DNA of 64,000 bases from Cronobacter universalis NCTC 9529 (GTDB lineage Bacteria > Pseudomonadota > Gammaproteobacteria > Enterobacterales > Enterobacteriaceae). Both the position numbers and the translations under genes were made by a program. Under the pieces are notes generated by a model, which was not told the DNA's origin, did not search any database, and saw only the letters and a list, made by a program, of their open reading frames with translations. Below, piece by piece: positions 1-9,640 of this stretch. The stretch lies in the NCBI RefSeq assembly GCF_001277175.1, contig NZ_CP012257.1:496001-560000 (forward strand), in the 5' to 3' direction. Positions within the stretch are counted from its first letter, which is position 1, and each line of letters opens with the position of its first letter.

Positions 1-1231
1 GCACATCCTGAATTTTGTCGATAATCAGGCTGTGCGGCGTGGCGGCCAGCGTCCCGGCGTTGACCCTCTCAAACTGTCCCGGCAGATACTGGCTGATAAG
101 GCCGGGCGGGAGCGGTGTCTCTTCCAGGTTGGCGATAAGTTTGCCCACGCTCTCGCTGATGCGCGGGTGCGGCCAGTAGTAGCGGATGCGATCGGAGAGG
201 CTGAAGTGAATATCGACCATCGCCTGGCTCCAGATGGGCAGGTAATACTTTTTCCAGTACTCCGGCTCGTTCAGCATCACCTCGTCAATGACGTCCCGCA
301 CATGGCTGCGGCGTTCCGGCGGGATCAGCGCCTCTTCCATCCAGGCCAGGCCAAAGAGGGCTTCGCGCAGCGCGAAAGTGAGCGCAGGCCCCACTTTCAG
401 AATGGCGAAATGGTCACGGACCAGCGCCCGGTACGCCTCGCGGGACTGGTAATCCGTTGAGTGGGCTTCGTACACCAGCGGCGTCTGGTTAATCCACGCG
501 GAAAGCGCCTGCGCGTGTTGCGGCTGATAGTGAACGATTTGGGTATGGTCGAACTCCACGCCAGGCTGCACCACCATAGCGATGACGCGTTCAAATGCCG
601 CTTCCAGCCCCAGCCGGTAAAACGCCTCGCGGTGGGTTTCAAGCGTCAGCGAGGCGTCCTCTACACGCGTGACATGAACACTGCCAATCGTCGTGGCCTC
701 GCCGCCCGGCACCGGCACTTCCGTACCGATGACATACGTCAGCCGTTGCCGCTGCTCCGCGGTGGCGGCGCGCTCCGCTGCCTCACAAAGGCGGGCTGCT
801 CGCTCGGCCACCGTATGCGGTGCAAGCGGCACCGGGTCGCCTTTGCAGGACATGGAAGCATCAAGGTGAATTTTGCTGAACCCCGCTTTTACATACGCGG
901 CGACCAGCACAACGGCTTTTTCCATCGCCGCCTCCGCGCTTTCGCTTTGCCAGCAGTTAGGCCCAAGGTGATCGCCGCCCAGAATGATGCGCTGGTGGGG
1001 AAAGCCGAGCCGGTCCGCTATCTGCCAGACAAAATCGCGAAACTGATAAGGCTGCATACCGGTGTAGCCGCCATACTGATTGACCTGGTTTGAGGTGGCT
1101 TCAATCAACACCTTTCTGTCAGTGTGAAGATCGAAACGCAGCGCCGCCTCTATCACCAGCGGATGGGCGGAGCAGACGGAACATATCCCAATATGTTTTC
1201 CGGCTTTGTGTCGGGCTATCAGATCCTGCAT
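1..1231 (-). CDS. gatZ: Tagatose-1,6-bisphosphate aldolase accessory subunit GatZ (3' end cut by window edge)
   Basis: This is the non-catalytic partner that stabilises and activates the class II aldolase GatY, which splits tagatose 1,6-bisphosphate in galactitol breakdown. Reading leftward from the ATG at 1231, the frame is open for 410 codons to the edge. It begins [20 protein letters not shown], which follows E. coli GatZ almost residue for residue, and contains [13 protein letters not shown] and [12 protein letters not shown]. The last visible residues are IIDKIQDV; GatZ is about 420 residues, so only about ten are missing. A GGAGGG Shine-Dalgarno precedes the start. It lies 152 bp downstream of gatY on the same strand; that gap has no gene. 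GatZ and the related KbaZ are close, but the N-terminus favours GatZ. The other gat genes would lie left of the window. Confidence 0.9.
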   Translation of the reverse strand, partial: MQDLIARHKAGKHIGICSVCSAHPLVIEAALRFDLHTDRKVLIEATSNQVNQYGGYTGMQPYQFRDFVWQIADRLGFPHQRIILGGDHLGPNCWQSESAEAAMEKAVVLVAAYVKAGFSKIHLDASMSCKGDPVPLAPHTVAERAARLCEAAERAATAEQRQRLTYVIGTEVPVPGGEATTIGSVHVTRVEDASLTLETHREAFYRLGLEAAFERVIAMVVQPGVEFDHTQIVHYQPQHAQALSAWINQTPLVYEAHSTDYQSREAYRALVRDHFAILKVGPALTFALREALFGLAWMEEALIPPERRSHVRDVIDEVMLNEPEYWKKYYLPIWSQAMVDIHFSLSDRIRYYWPHPRISESVGKLIANLEETPLPPGLISQYLPGQFERVNAGTLAATPHSLIIDKIQDV

Positions 1232-1383
1232 AATCCCTCCATTTCATTTAATTTCATAAACTTTTGTTTGACTGACAAAGGACTTGCTTCGCTTTCGCGA
1301 TCCGCCTCGTGAATTTTTCGAAAGTTGCCAGAAAGCGCTTAAGGCAGGGGGAATGGGCAGCCCTGAACCGCCTGCGCGCTGTC

Positions 1384-2395
<1,012 letters not shown>

Positions 2396-2424
2396 GTGAC
2401 AGACGAGCATAAACCCTCTATACT
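2396..2424 (+). promoter_or_regulatory. rnpB promoter
   Basis: A -35 GTGACA at 2396-2401 and a -10 TATACT at 2419-2424 are separated by 17 bp. The -10 lies 7 bp before the RNase P RNA 5' end, and the arrangement resembles the E. coli rnpB promoter. A GC-rich discriminator (CCGCGCC) follows, as in stringently controlled stable-RNA promoters. Confidence 0.85.
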
Positions 2425-2431
2425 CCGCGCC

Positions 2432-2809
<378 letters not shown>

Positions 2810-2814
2810 TTAGA

Positions 2815-2838
2815 AAACCCCGCTCCGGCGGGGTTTTT
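2815..2838 (+). terminator. rnpB intrinsic terminator
   Basis: AACCCCGC and GCGGGGTT form a stem around a short TCCG loop, followed by TTTTT, directly after the mature 3' end of RNase P RNA. Confidence 0.9.
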
Positions 2839-2857
2839 GCTTTTATTGGTAGTGCAA

Positions 2858-2920
2858 AGATGAATGACTGCCCACGACGCTTTCTATGAAAAGCACGCGG
2901 CTTACCGGTCAGCTTCACTT
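2858..2920 (+). repeat. Partial duplication of the rnpB 3' end
   Basis: AGATGAATGACTG-CCACGAC and then GGCTTACCGGTCAGCTTCAC repeat the last roughly 60 nt of rnpB, with a diverged middle (GCTTTCTATGAAAAGCACG in place of AGAACC). It begins about 20 bp past the rnpB terminator. E. coli is known to have repeated copies of the rnpB 3' segment downstream of the gene. Here the copy has no good terminator and marks the left edge of the AT-rich islet. I found no third copy at the right side of the islet. Confidence 0.85.
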
Positions 2921-3336
2921 CATATGAAAATTACTTACATGAATTTAATGAAGAGTACATATATCAAATGCTAATGTTTTTAGCATTCATTATATATCTT
3001 GCGATATTTGTTTTCTTTTTGTTTTGAACATGGTTTATTCCATTACAGGAAGCAGCATGATTGTTACTTCAGCGATAATGATTTTTAGAATGGCAAAGGG
3101 TTAGGAAAGGATTTTTCAAGCGAGTATATGCTATTTGTCTTCTGCCACCTGTTGTCTAAGTAAAGTCTTCGCAATATTTAAATATTCCTATAACACTTTA
3201 AAAGGAACTATTCCAGATAAAATTAAATGATGTCCTATAACTTCATTATTAATGAATTGTGAGCGCATTCAAAGAATTTTCTTTGTAGGAGCGAGATATT
3301 TGTTTTCCCACTAGTGCCATTAAGTTAGGAGGAAAA
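2921..3336. other. AT-rich gene-poor stretch upstream of the beta-family gene
   Basis: These 416 bases are much richer in A+T than the flanking chromosome and hold no convincing gene. At 2968-3027 there is a tiny open frame encoding an all-hydrophobic 19-residue peptide without a clear Shine-Dalgarno (see findings). The right end carries AGGAGG at 3327-3332, the ribosome site of the next gene. Many -10-like AT runs occur, so no promoter can be picked out with confidence. Confidence 0.6.
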
Positions 3337-4437
3337 ATGGCAAATATCTCTTATATTCCAATACTTAAAACGAAAAGGGCGGAATTCACTGCACTCGCAC
3401 AGCTTACTCCAAGCGTTAAAGAAAAAATCTCACCTTTACTTGAAATTGAACCAGTTCCTATCGATCCAGATACTGAGATACCTGACAAAACATATGATGA
3501 AATGCTTGACGGTTTTGGACAAAAAGTTGCTGCGGCATGTTCCGCTATGCCCTCGGTTTTTTTAGATGGTCTTCTTATAGAAGAGGAGTTTATATCGCCC
3601 CAAGATACCTATCCATTTATAAATGCAGTAAGTCAATTACGCTCGACAGGAATGCATGTAATACCTGTTACATCTCCGACAAGAACACAAAACTATCGTA
3701 ATGCTGTAGATTTTATTCTGGATAATGAAGTTTGCTTAAGGCTCACCACTGTAGATCTTGTAAATCCACAACTGATTTCTTCGTACATACATCATCTAAA
3801 ATTACTTCCTCATCAAATTGATGTTGTAATCGATTTAAGAGATATGTTAACAGAGGAAAGTATTAACGCTGGAACTATCAAGATTATGGCTCTCGGACTT
3901 ATCAATAATCTCCAGCATATTTCAAGTTTTAGAACAGTTGCTCTTGCATGTGGTTCATTTCCAGTTGATTTAAGTAATATCTCGGTAGGTATTTATTCGC
4001 AGCAAAGGCTCGAATGGACTCTTTGGCAAGATTTGCATGCTAATGGCCAATTAGTCAGACAAATGGTATACAGCGATTATGGAATTCAGCACCCCGAATA
4101 CACTCGCTTAGCGACTCGCTTTCCAAGTGCTACTGCAAGTGTACGTTATACAGGTGATAATGATTTCTGGGTGTTTAGAGGGAAAGTAGCAACTCGATAT
4201 GGCTATGAGCAATACGGGGCACATAGCCAAGCAATCATTGCTCATCCAGAATATCCTGGTGCTGGTTTCTGTACTGGAGATCAAGATATAGCTACCTATG
4301 CTCAAGTTTACGCTGCTTATCAGCTAAATCCGTCACCTGCACATAAGTTTGGTAGCGCAGAAGTATGGCGCAGGATTGGTCAAAATCACCACATTACAAA
4401 GGTCGTATATCAACTCGCCAATCTTTACGGGCTTTAA
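3337..4437 (+). CDS. Beta-family protein (Pfam Beta_protein type), function unknown
   Basis: This 366-residue soluble protein has no signal peptide or membrane segment. It opens MANISYIPILKTKRAEFTAL, the usual start of the family named after the phage T4 beta protein: a YIPILKTKxAE motif, then KEKISPLLEIEPVP, a central IDVVIDLRDM strand and a C-terminal half rich in aromatics (ASVRYTGDNDFWVFRG). An ideal AGGAGG is 4 bp before the ATG. Codon use is AT-rich, unlike the flanking genes, suggesting transfer. Its last 44 bp overlap the 3' end of an sce7726-family gene on the opposite strand; from memory, these two families are often neighbours. No catalytic motif is evident. Family assignment is from recall of the motif, not a search. 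Confidence 0.8.
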   Translation: MANISYIPILKTKRAEFTALAQLTPSVKEKISPLLEIEPVPIDPDTEIPDKTYDEMLDGFGQKVAAACSAMPSVFLDGLLIEEEFISPQDTYPFINAVSQLRSTGMHVIPVTSPTRTQNYRNAVDFILDNEVCLRLTTVDLVNPQLISSYIHHLKLLPHQIDVVIDLRDMLTEESINAGTIKIMALGLINNLQHISSFRTVALACGSFPVDLSNISVGIYSQQRLEWTLWQDLHANGQLVRQMVYSDYGIQHPEYTRLATRFPSATASVRYTGDNDFWVFRGKVATRYGYEQYGAHSQAIIAHPEYPGAGFCTGDQDIATYAQVYAAYQLNPSPAHKFGSAEVWRRIGQNHHITKVVYQLANLYGL

Positions 4438-4975
4438 GGGTTGCACGCACGAAAGCACGCAATTCGTCTGTTGGTAGAGTATCTGCTAGAAGCGCCCATA
4501 AATATTTACGCGGTTTACTTTTTAAACCGCGATCTTGCCCTAATCCTTTCAGGATTGACAATAATTCATCTTTCCACAAAAGCATAGACAAAGACAATTT
4601 ATCTATATTTGGGTTGCGTTTATCAGCACGAACGGTTTGTAAATGTATGCCGTTTCGCAATCCTTGATTTGCAATTTTTACGCCCCACCATATGGGTATT
4701 ATGTTAAGTGCCGATTCAGCATGACATTCTGAAACAACTAAGGTTACTTTATCCATAACGGATGAATAGTGTTCTATTTGCGCAGGTAGTCTAAGTAAAT
4801 TATCACTCTTACTTTTCAGCTCGTAACCATGCATTAAACCATTGATTACAGCAATATCTGCGCGTCCTGCACCCAGATTAATTGTAAATTCATCAATAAT
4901 GAGTGTATCAGGGTCTTTATGGTGTTCCTTAAGAATTTTGCTGTGTACAGCTCTTCTTACATCGATATCTCTCAT
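4394..4975 (-). CDS. sce7726-family protein, predicted PD-(D/E)XK nuclease
   Basis: A 193-residue protein. The start MRDIDVRRAVHSKILKEHH is the hallmark of the sce7726 family. A restriction-like core is visible: Glu29, Asp40 (GRADIAV), Glu52-x-Lys54 (YELKSKSD) and Gln66-x3-Tyr70 (QIEHY). This matches the E/D/ExK/QxxxY order of RecB-type nucleases, so DNA or RNA cleavage is predicted but not shown. The ATG at 4975 is the first possible start because an upstream ATG in another frame stops at once; only a weak Shine-Dalgarno is seen. It is transcribed leftward and ends inside the last 44 bp of the convergent beta-family gene. AT-rich like its partner, it is probably part of the same accessory module. 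Confidence 0.8.
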   Translation of the reverse strand: MRDIDVRRAVHSKILKEHHKDPDTLIIDEFTINLGAGRADIAVINGLMHGYELKSKSDNLLRLPAQIEHYSSVMDKVTLVVSECHAESALNIIPIWWGVKIANQGLRNGIHLQTVRADKRNPNIDKLSLSMLLWKDELLSILKGLGQDRGLKSKPRKYLWALLADTLPTDELRAFVRATLKARKDWRVDIRPL

Positions 4976-5276
4976 TTTTTAACCATGCAATAACGCTCAA
5001 AGCGCCCCATCTAGCGGTGTGTCCGGGTTGAATCTTGTAGATTGTATAGCACAGTTTTTTGAAGCGCTACTGGGCTAGTCTCACACTTCGGTGCATCATA
5101 ACGACAATGAATACATGTTTTTAAAGAATTTTTTATGGAAAAATTTCGTTTTTAATCGAAGCAATTTGTAAAGGCAGCATGAATCCCTTCTTTAGAAGGG
5201 AACAAATATTGGGGGAATGCTAAAAATTTGTAGACTCAGAGGAGGCGAGCCATCCGGCCCGCCCGGTAAGCGTACG
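4976..5276. other. Non-coding right flank of the accessory islet
   Basis: About 300 bases without a gene. This should hold the promoter of the leftward sce7726 gene and the 3' region of leftward yhaL. A short perfect palindrome, CCCTTCT-TT-AGAAGGG, lies at 5188-5203 without a T-run on either side. Base composition changes from AT-rich to the GC-rich chromosomal level at about 5230-5270, which I take as the islet boundary. No tRNA, integrase or rnpB repeat is visible here. Confidence 0.55.
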
Positions 5277-5453
5277 TCAGGCGGCTTCTTCCTCGGCCAG
5301 GCGTACTTCGGCTTCAGCGATAATGGCTTCCAGCTCGCTGAGCATGCAATCGTAGGTAAACTCTGGTTGCGCTCCGGCGCGTGTATGCGCTTCCTGCGGG
5401 GCGGGTGATACAGTCAACTTCGTGACTTTCTTTTGCTGTGTGATAGTACTCAT
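5277..5453 (-). CDS. yhaL: Small conserved protein YhaL
   Basis: A 58-codon protein, MSTITQQKKVTKLTVSPAPQ..., with C-terminal half YDCMLSELEAIIAEAEVRLA then EEEAA. It aligns with the C-terminal block of E. coli YhaL (YEEMLSELEAIVADAETRLA, 54 residues). The first half is basic and variable; the second is acidic and helical, probably amphipathic. AGGAG lies 8 bp before the ATG. It sits 35 bp downstream of yhaK on the same strand, as in E. coli. Function is unknown. A longer frame on the opposite strand is a shadow of this gene. Confidence 0.85.
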   Translation of the reverse strand: MSTITQQKKVTKLTVSPAPQEAHTRAGAQPEFTYDCMLSELEAIIAEAEVRLAEEEAA

Positions 5454-5488
5454 TTTATGACTCCTGATGCAGCGATCCGCATCTTCTG

Positions 5489-6190
5489 TTACACCGGCAA
5501 ATCTACCAGCAAAGCGCGCAGCGGCGAATCCGCAATAAGGGTTATGTTAGCCTCGTCACGAATAAACGCGCCGTCTCCGCAGGTTAATGCTTCTTTGTCT
5601 TCCGTTTCGGTCTTTGCATGGACCGTACCGTGGATCGACTGTAAATAGGCGCGCGGCCCGTTCAGGGGCATACTCACCGATTCCCCTTCGTTCAGCGCGA
5701 TATGCCACAGCCAGACCTGCTGGCGCAGTTGCAGACTGCCTTCCGCGCCGTCCGGCGAGGCGAGAAGCTGGCGCGCCTGCGGGCCGACCGCGATTTTCTG
5801 CACCGTCGGGTTTTCCCGCTCCGGGCAGGCGTCGAGCCAGAGCTGCATCCGCGTCAGCGAATGCTCTTTGCTCAGGTTATGTTCGCTGTAGCTCACGCCC
5901 GGTTGGGTGGAGAGCAGCAGCGCGTCGCCTGCTTTCGCGCGCAGGTGATTGCCTTCGCTGTCGCGGTATTCCGCTTCGCCGTCGAGGATCAGGTTAAGAA
6001 TATCGACTTTCGGGTAGGTACGCGGCTGGAACGCGGCGGCGGGCGCCAGCACTTCCTGGTTCAGTACGCGCAGCGAGGCGTAGCCCAGCAGTTTCGGATC
6101 GAAGTAGTGGCCAAAGGAAAAGGTATAGCGAGCCTGCAGCCATCCGTAGTCAGCTTGCCCACACTGTTTGGCTGTTCTCGTGATAATCAT
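5489..6190 (-). CDS. yhaK: Pirin-like bicupin YhaK
   Basis: A cytoplasmic pirin-related protein of 233 residues, the same length as E. coli YhaK. The E. coli protein is a redox-sensitive bicupin whose substrate is unknown. Sequence identity is high: CGQADYGWLQARYTFSFGHY, NQEVLAPAAAFQPRTYPKVD, QPGVSYSEHNLS and the end DSPLRALLVDLPV. The N-terminal cupin keeps the pirin FSFGHY pattern but lacks the full metal-binding His set of quercetinase-type pirins. It is divergent from yhaJ across 102 bp, and in E. coli YhaJ activates it. yhaL follows in the same direction. Confidence 0.93.
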   Translation of the reverse strand: MIITRTAKQCGQADYGWLQARYTFSFGHYFDPKLLGYASLRVLNQEVLAPAAAFQPRTYPKVDILNLILDGEAEYRDSEGNHLRAKAGDALLLSTQPGVSYSEHNLSKEHSLTRMQLWLDACPERENPTVQKIAVGPQARQLLASPDGAEGSLQLRQQVWLWHIALNEGESVSMPLNGPRAYLQSIHGTVHAKTETEDKEALTCGDGAFIRDEANITLIADSPLRALLVDLPV

Positions 6191-6292
6191 AAATTTACCT
6201 CTCTTGACAGGCTTTTATGTTAAGGGTGTGGACGCTGCATTGTTAGCCAGTTAATCTGCTGGGTATATTCAAATTTCCTGAACGAGAACCTG

Positions 6293-7192
6293 ATGGCTAA
6301 AGAAAGGGCATTGACGCTTGAGGCGCTGCGCGTGATGGACGCTATCGACCGGCGCGGCAGTTTCGCCGCCGCGGCTGACGAACTGGGCCGCGTGCCGTCT
6401 GCATTGAGCTACACCATGCAGAAGCTGGAAGAGGAGCTGGACGTGGTGCTGTTCGACCGCTCCGGACACCGTACGAAGTTCACGAATGTCGGACGCATGT
6501 TGCTGGAGCGCGGGCGCGTGCTGCTGGAAGCGGCGGATAAACTCACCACGGATGCCGAAGCGCTGGCGCGCGGCTGGGAAACTCACCTGACTATCGTCGC
6601 CGAGGCGCTGGTGCCCACGCCCTGTTTATTTCCGCTGGTGGATAAACTCGCCGCGAAAGCCAACACCCAGCTCTCGTTCATTACCGAAGTGCTGGCAGGC
6701 GCCTGGGAGCGTCTGGAGCAGGGGCGCGCCGATATCGTCATCGCGCCGGACATGCACTTCCGCTCGTCGTCGGAGATCAACTCCCGCAAGCTGTATACGC
6801 TGATGAATGTCTATGTGGCCGCGCCGGATCACCCGATCCACGACGAGCCGGAGCCGCTGTCCGAGGTGACGCGCGTGAAGTATCGCGGCGTGGCGGTGGC
6901 GGACACCGCGCGCGAACGCCCCGTATTAACGGTGCAACTGCTGGATAAACAGCCAAGACTGACGGTGACGTCTATTGAAGATAAGCGCCAGGCGCTGCTC
7001 GCCGGGCTTGGCGTGGCGACGATGCCGTATCCGCTGGTGGAAAAGGACATCGCCGAAGGGCGGCTGCGCGTCGTCAGCCCGGAATCCACCAGCGAAGTGG
7101 ACATTATCATGGCCTGGCGTCGCGACAGCATGGGCGAGGCGAAAGCCTGGTGCCTGCGCGAAATCCCCAAACTCTTTAACGTGAAGCGTTAA
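6293..7192 (+). CDS. yhaJ: LysR-family transcriptional regulator YhaJ
   Basis: A 299-residue LysR regulator. An N-terminal winged helix-turn-helix ([20 protein letters not shown], then [20 protein letters not shown]) is followed by a periplasmic-binding-protein-like effector domain ([20 protein letters not shown]). In E. coli it activates yhaK and responds to dinitrotoluene degradation products, and in pathogenic strains it influences virulence genes. It is transcribed away from yhaK. Its stop codon overlaps the end of convergent scrR by 4 bp, so there is no room for an intrinsic terminator between the host gene and the sucrose regulon. Confidence 0.92.
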   Translation: MAKERALTLEALRVMDAIDRRGSFAAAADELGRVPSALSYTMQKLEEELDVVLFDRSGHRTKFTNVGRMLLERGRVLLEAADKLTTDAEALARGWETHLTIVAEALVPTPCLFPLVDKLAAKANTQLSFITEVLAGAWERLEQGRADIVIAPDMHFRSSSEINSRKLYTLMNVYVAAPDHPIHDEPEPLSEVTRVKYRGVAVADTARERPVLTVQLLDKQPRLTVTSIEDKRQALLAGLGVATMPYPLVEKDIAEGRLRVVSPESTSEVDIIMAWRRDSMGEAKAWCLREIPKLFNVKR

Positions 7193-8202
7193 TCCGCCGG
7201 ATGACGCCATTGCAGCGTGGCCGGAAGGTGACGTTGCAGGGGCGTCGGTTCTTTGTCATCCACCAGTTGGGTGATCATCTCAAAGCAGTCCAGCGCCAGC
7301 TGACGGCAATCCTGCTGCACGGTGTCGATGCGCACCGACAGCGAATCATAGAGATAGTGATCGTCAAAGCTCGCCAGATGGATATCGCTTTCCAGCAGGC
7401 GATGCTGGCTCATGTAGCGCAGCACCCCTTCCAGCAGGCCGCAGGCGGCGGTAAACAGCGCTTTCGGCGGGCGTCCCAGCCGGGCGCAGAGCGCGGCGAA
7501 CATCTCATAGCCGCTGCTCGGATGATAATTGCCGTGAATAATCCACTCCGGGCGTAGCTCAACGCCCGCCCTCGCCAGCCCTTGTTTAAAGCCTTCCAGA
7601 CGATCGCGGGTGGGGGAAAGACGCGGCTGGCCGCCGAGAAAATAGAACTCGTCCGGGTGCTGGCGCGCGATGCGCGCTACCAGCTCGGCGGTCGGCGTAA
7701 TGGAATCGGTGATTACCAGCGGCAGCTGAGTGTCGTTCATATGGCGGTCAAAGAGCACCACCGGAAGCTGCTCGCTGAGCTTCACATAATCGCTGTCGCT
7801 CAGCATGCTGGAGGCGACGATAAGCCCGTCCACCTGGCGCGACACCAGGTTATTGACCACCACCGTCTCCTGGCCCGGATTTTCATCGGTACAGGAGATA
7901 AGCAGCTGAAGCCCGGCCTCGCGGCACAGGGTTTCCAGCTCGTACGAAAACACCGCGAAACCGTAGTTGGTTATCTCCGGCACCACCAGGCCCAGCGTAT
8001 GGCTGCGGTTGTCGCGCAGCAGGCGGGCGTGGATGCTCGGCTGATAGTGATGCTGCTGGGCGATAGCCAGAACGCGCTCGCGCGTCTCCTGCGCCACGCG
8101 CAGCTCTTTGCCTCGTCCATTGAGCACGAGGCTGGCGGTGGCTTTGGAAACCCCCGCCAGGGCGGCGATATCACTGATGGTAACGCGTTTGGTTTTTCGC
8201 AC
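7189..8202 (-). CDS. scrR: Sucrose operon repressor ScrR (LacI/GalR family)
   Basis: A repressor of the scr regulon, released by fructose or fructose 1-phosphate in characterised systems. The LacI helix-turn-helix [20 protein letters not shown] is followed by a hinge and a sugar-binding domain ([49 protein letters not shown]). I chose the GTG at 8202 because it gives [10 protein letters not shown], matching the usual MKTKRVTIKD. A TTG at 8226 would add eight residues, but its GAGGG is too close. The gene follows scrB by 28 bp (5 bp for the TTG) in the scrYABR operon. Three CTAAACCGGTTTAG-type operators upstream of scrY and scrK are its likely targets. Confidence 0.92.
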   Translation of the reverse strand: MRKTKRVTISDIAALAGVSKATASLVLNGRGKELRVAQETRERVLAIAQQHHYQPSIHARLLRDNRSHTLGLVVPEITNYGFAVFSYELETLCREAGLQLLISCTDENPGQETVVVNNLVSRQVDGLIVASSMLSDSDYVKLSEQLPVVLFDRHMNDTQLPLVITDSITPTAELVARIARQHPDEFYFLGGQPRLSPTRDRLEGFKQGLARAGVELRPEWIIHGNYHPSSGYEMFAALCARLGRPPKALFTAACGLLEGVLRYMSQHRLLESDIHLASFDDHYLYDSLSVRIDTVQQDCRQLALDCFEMITQLVDDKEPTPLQRHLPATLQWRHPAD

Positions 8203-8230
8203 GGCTTCGGTTCGGTGAGTGGTCAAACCC

Positions 8231-9640
8231 TCATTCTACCATGCAGGCGCGTAACGACCAGTAGCGCAGCCGGAGTTGCGCGTCGCCCTCAAAGCCAAGC
8301 GTCGCGTCGGTCGCCGGGAAATAACGACTGCTCATCACGCCTTCGCCGTCGTTAATGAAAATCTCAACGCTCGAGCGGTCGCACAAAATGTGCAGGCGGC
8401 GGGCGTCGCCCTGCCAGTAACGATACATCCACTCGCCGGTGGCGAGGCTCCGGCGCGAAAGCCGCAGACCGTCGCGCGTCCATTCGAGACGCAGGGTGGC
8501 GGCGAAATCGAGCGTGACGTCGCCCTGCGCCTCCAGCATCAGCTCCAGGCTTTCCGCCGCGAGTGGTGAGAGCGTGGCGGCCACGCCCTCCAGGCGCCGC
8601 TCCTCGCCGCGCAGCGCGGCGAGCTCGCGTACCGGCTGCTGGCAGAGTTTACCGTCGCGCAGCGTCAGTTCGCGCGGGCAGGTCATCTGATGGATCCAGC
8701 CCTGCGCCACCGTCGGCTGCAACATCTCTTCGCCGTCCGGCACGCCCATCCAGCCGATGAGTAACCGGCGGCCATCGTTGGCCAGCGTGGTTTGCGGCGC
8801 GTAAAACTCAAAACCGGCGTCCAGCTCCTCCAGCGGGCCGTGACGAAATTCCGGCGTGTCGTAATCAAGCTCGCCGCACAGGTACGCGCTCGGGTAGGTG
8901 TTGAGATAGCGTTTTTCTTCGCGCGTCACCCCCTGCGGGCAGGCGATCAGAATCGCTTTGCCGTCCAGCATGAAGAGATCCGGGCACTCCCACATATAAC
9001 CCGCCTCGCCGAGCCCGCCGAGCGTGCTGCCGGCGATCTCGCCCAGGTTTTCCCAGTTCCACAGATTGTCGGAGCGCAGCAGCAGCACTTTGCCCTGCAA
9101 TTCCAGATCCTGCGCGCCCAGCACCATGTACCAGTGCTCGCCGTGACGCCAGACTTTCGGATCACGCACATGGCCGGTATAGCCGCCGGGCAGCGTCATC
9201 ACCGGGCCGAGCTTGTCGAAGCCGCCGTCCGCGTTCTGCACCGCCAGACACTGCCAGGCGGTGCGGGTGCCGTCGTCAAATTTCACGTTGCCGGTATAGC
9301 AGAGCGTCAGACGCCCGTTGTCATCCACCGCGCTGCCGGAATAACAGCCGCTGCGGTCATACTCTTCATCCGGCATCAGCGCCAGCGGCTCGTGTCGCCA
9401 GTGCGTCAGATCCGTCGAGCTCCAGTGTCCCCAGCATTTATGCTGATGCGCACAGCCCAGCGGGTTCCACTGATAAAACAGGTGGTAGCGCCCCTGAAAT
9501 TGGATAAAACCGTTTGGATCGTTCATCAGGCCCGTGACCGGCGCCAGATGCCAGCGCGGGTAGTGGCGATCGCCAAGCGCGACCGGCTGGCCTTTCATCA
9601 CGGCCTGTAAAATGGCAGGCAGCAGCGTGCGGGTGGTCAT
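8231..9640 (-). CDS. scrB: Sucrose-6-phosphate hydrolase ScrB (GH32)
   Basis: This enzyme hydrolyses sucrose 6-phosphate, delivered by ScrA, to glucose 6-phosphate and fructose in the cytoplasm. It has 469 residues, normal for ScrB. GH32 motifs: [16 protein letters not shown] with the nucleophile Asp41, FYQWNP, RDPKVW (transition-state Asp) and ECPDLF (acid/base Glu), then a C-terminal beta-sandwich. No signal peptide. The ATG overlaps the scrA stop in TAATG, implying translational coupling; scrR follows. The order scrY-scrA-scrB-scrR matches the enteric scr regulons of pUR400 and Klebsiella. Confidence 0.95.
   Translation of the reverse strand: MTTRTLLPAILQAVMKGQPVALGDRHYPRWHLAPVTGLMNDPNGFIQFQGRYHLFYQWNPLGCAHQHKCWGHWSSTDLTHWRHEPLALMPDEEYDRSGCYSGSAVDDNGRLTLCYTGNVKFDDGTRTAWQCLAVQNADGGFDKLGPVMTLPGGYTGHVRDPKVWRHGEHWYMVLGAQDLELQGKVLLLRSDNLWNWENLGEIAGSTLGGLGEAGYMWECPDLFMLDGKAILIACPQGVTREEKRYLNTYPSAYLCGELDYDTPEFRHGPLEELDAGFEFYAPQTTLANDGRRLLIGWMGVPDGEEMLQPTVAQGWIHQMTCPRELTLRDGKLCQQPVRELAALRGEERRLEGVAATLSPLAAESLELMLEAQGDVTLDFAATLRLEWTRDGLRLSRRSLATGEWMYRYWQGDARRLHILCDRSSVEIFINDGEGVMSSRYFPATDATLGFEGDAQLRLRYWSLRACMVE

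Noticed and set aside
1..1231. KbaZ (agalactosamine pathway) rather than GatZ
   Set aside because: The N-terminal 150 residues follow GatZ more closely, and the neighbour is GatY-like with its 284-residue length.
2840..5270. Prophage or integrative element
   Set aside because: No integrase, transposase, structural phage gene or paired attachment sites; only one rnpB 3' copy was found.
5217..5408. Open frame of 63 codons on the + strand near the islet edge
   Set aside because: It lies opposite yhaL, which has a homologue, a good ribosome site and the expected genome position.
8202..8226. TTG start for scrR
   Set aside because: GAGGG is only 1-2 bp from it, too close. The GTG at 8202 gives the conserved N-terminus. 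Not excluded.
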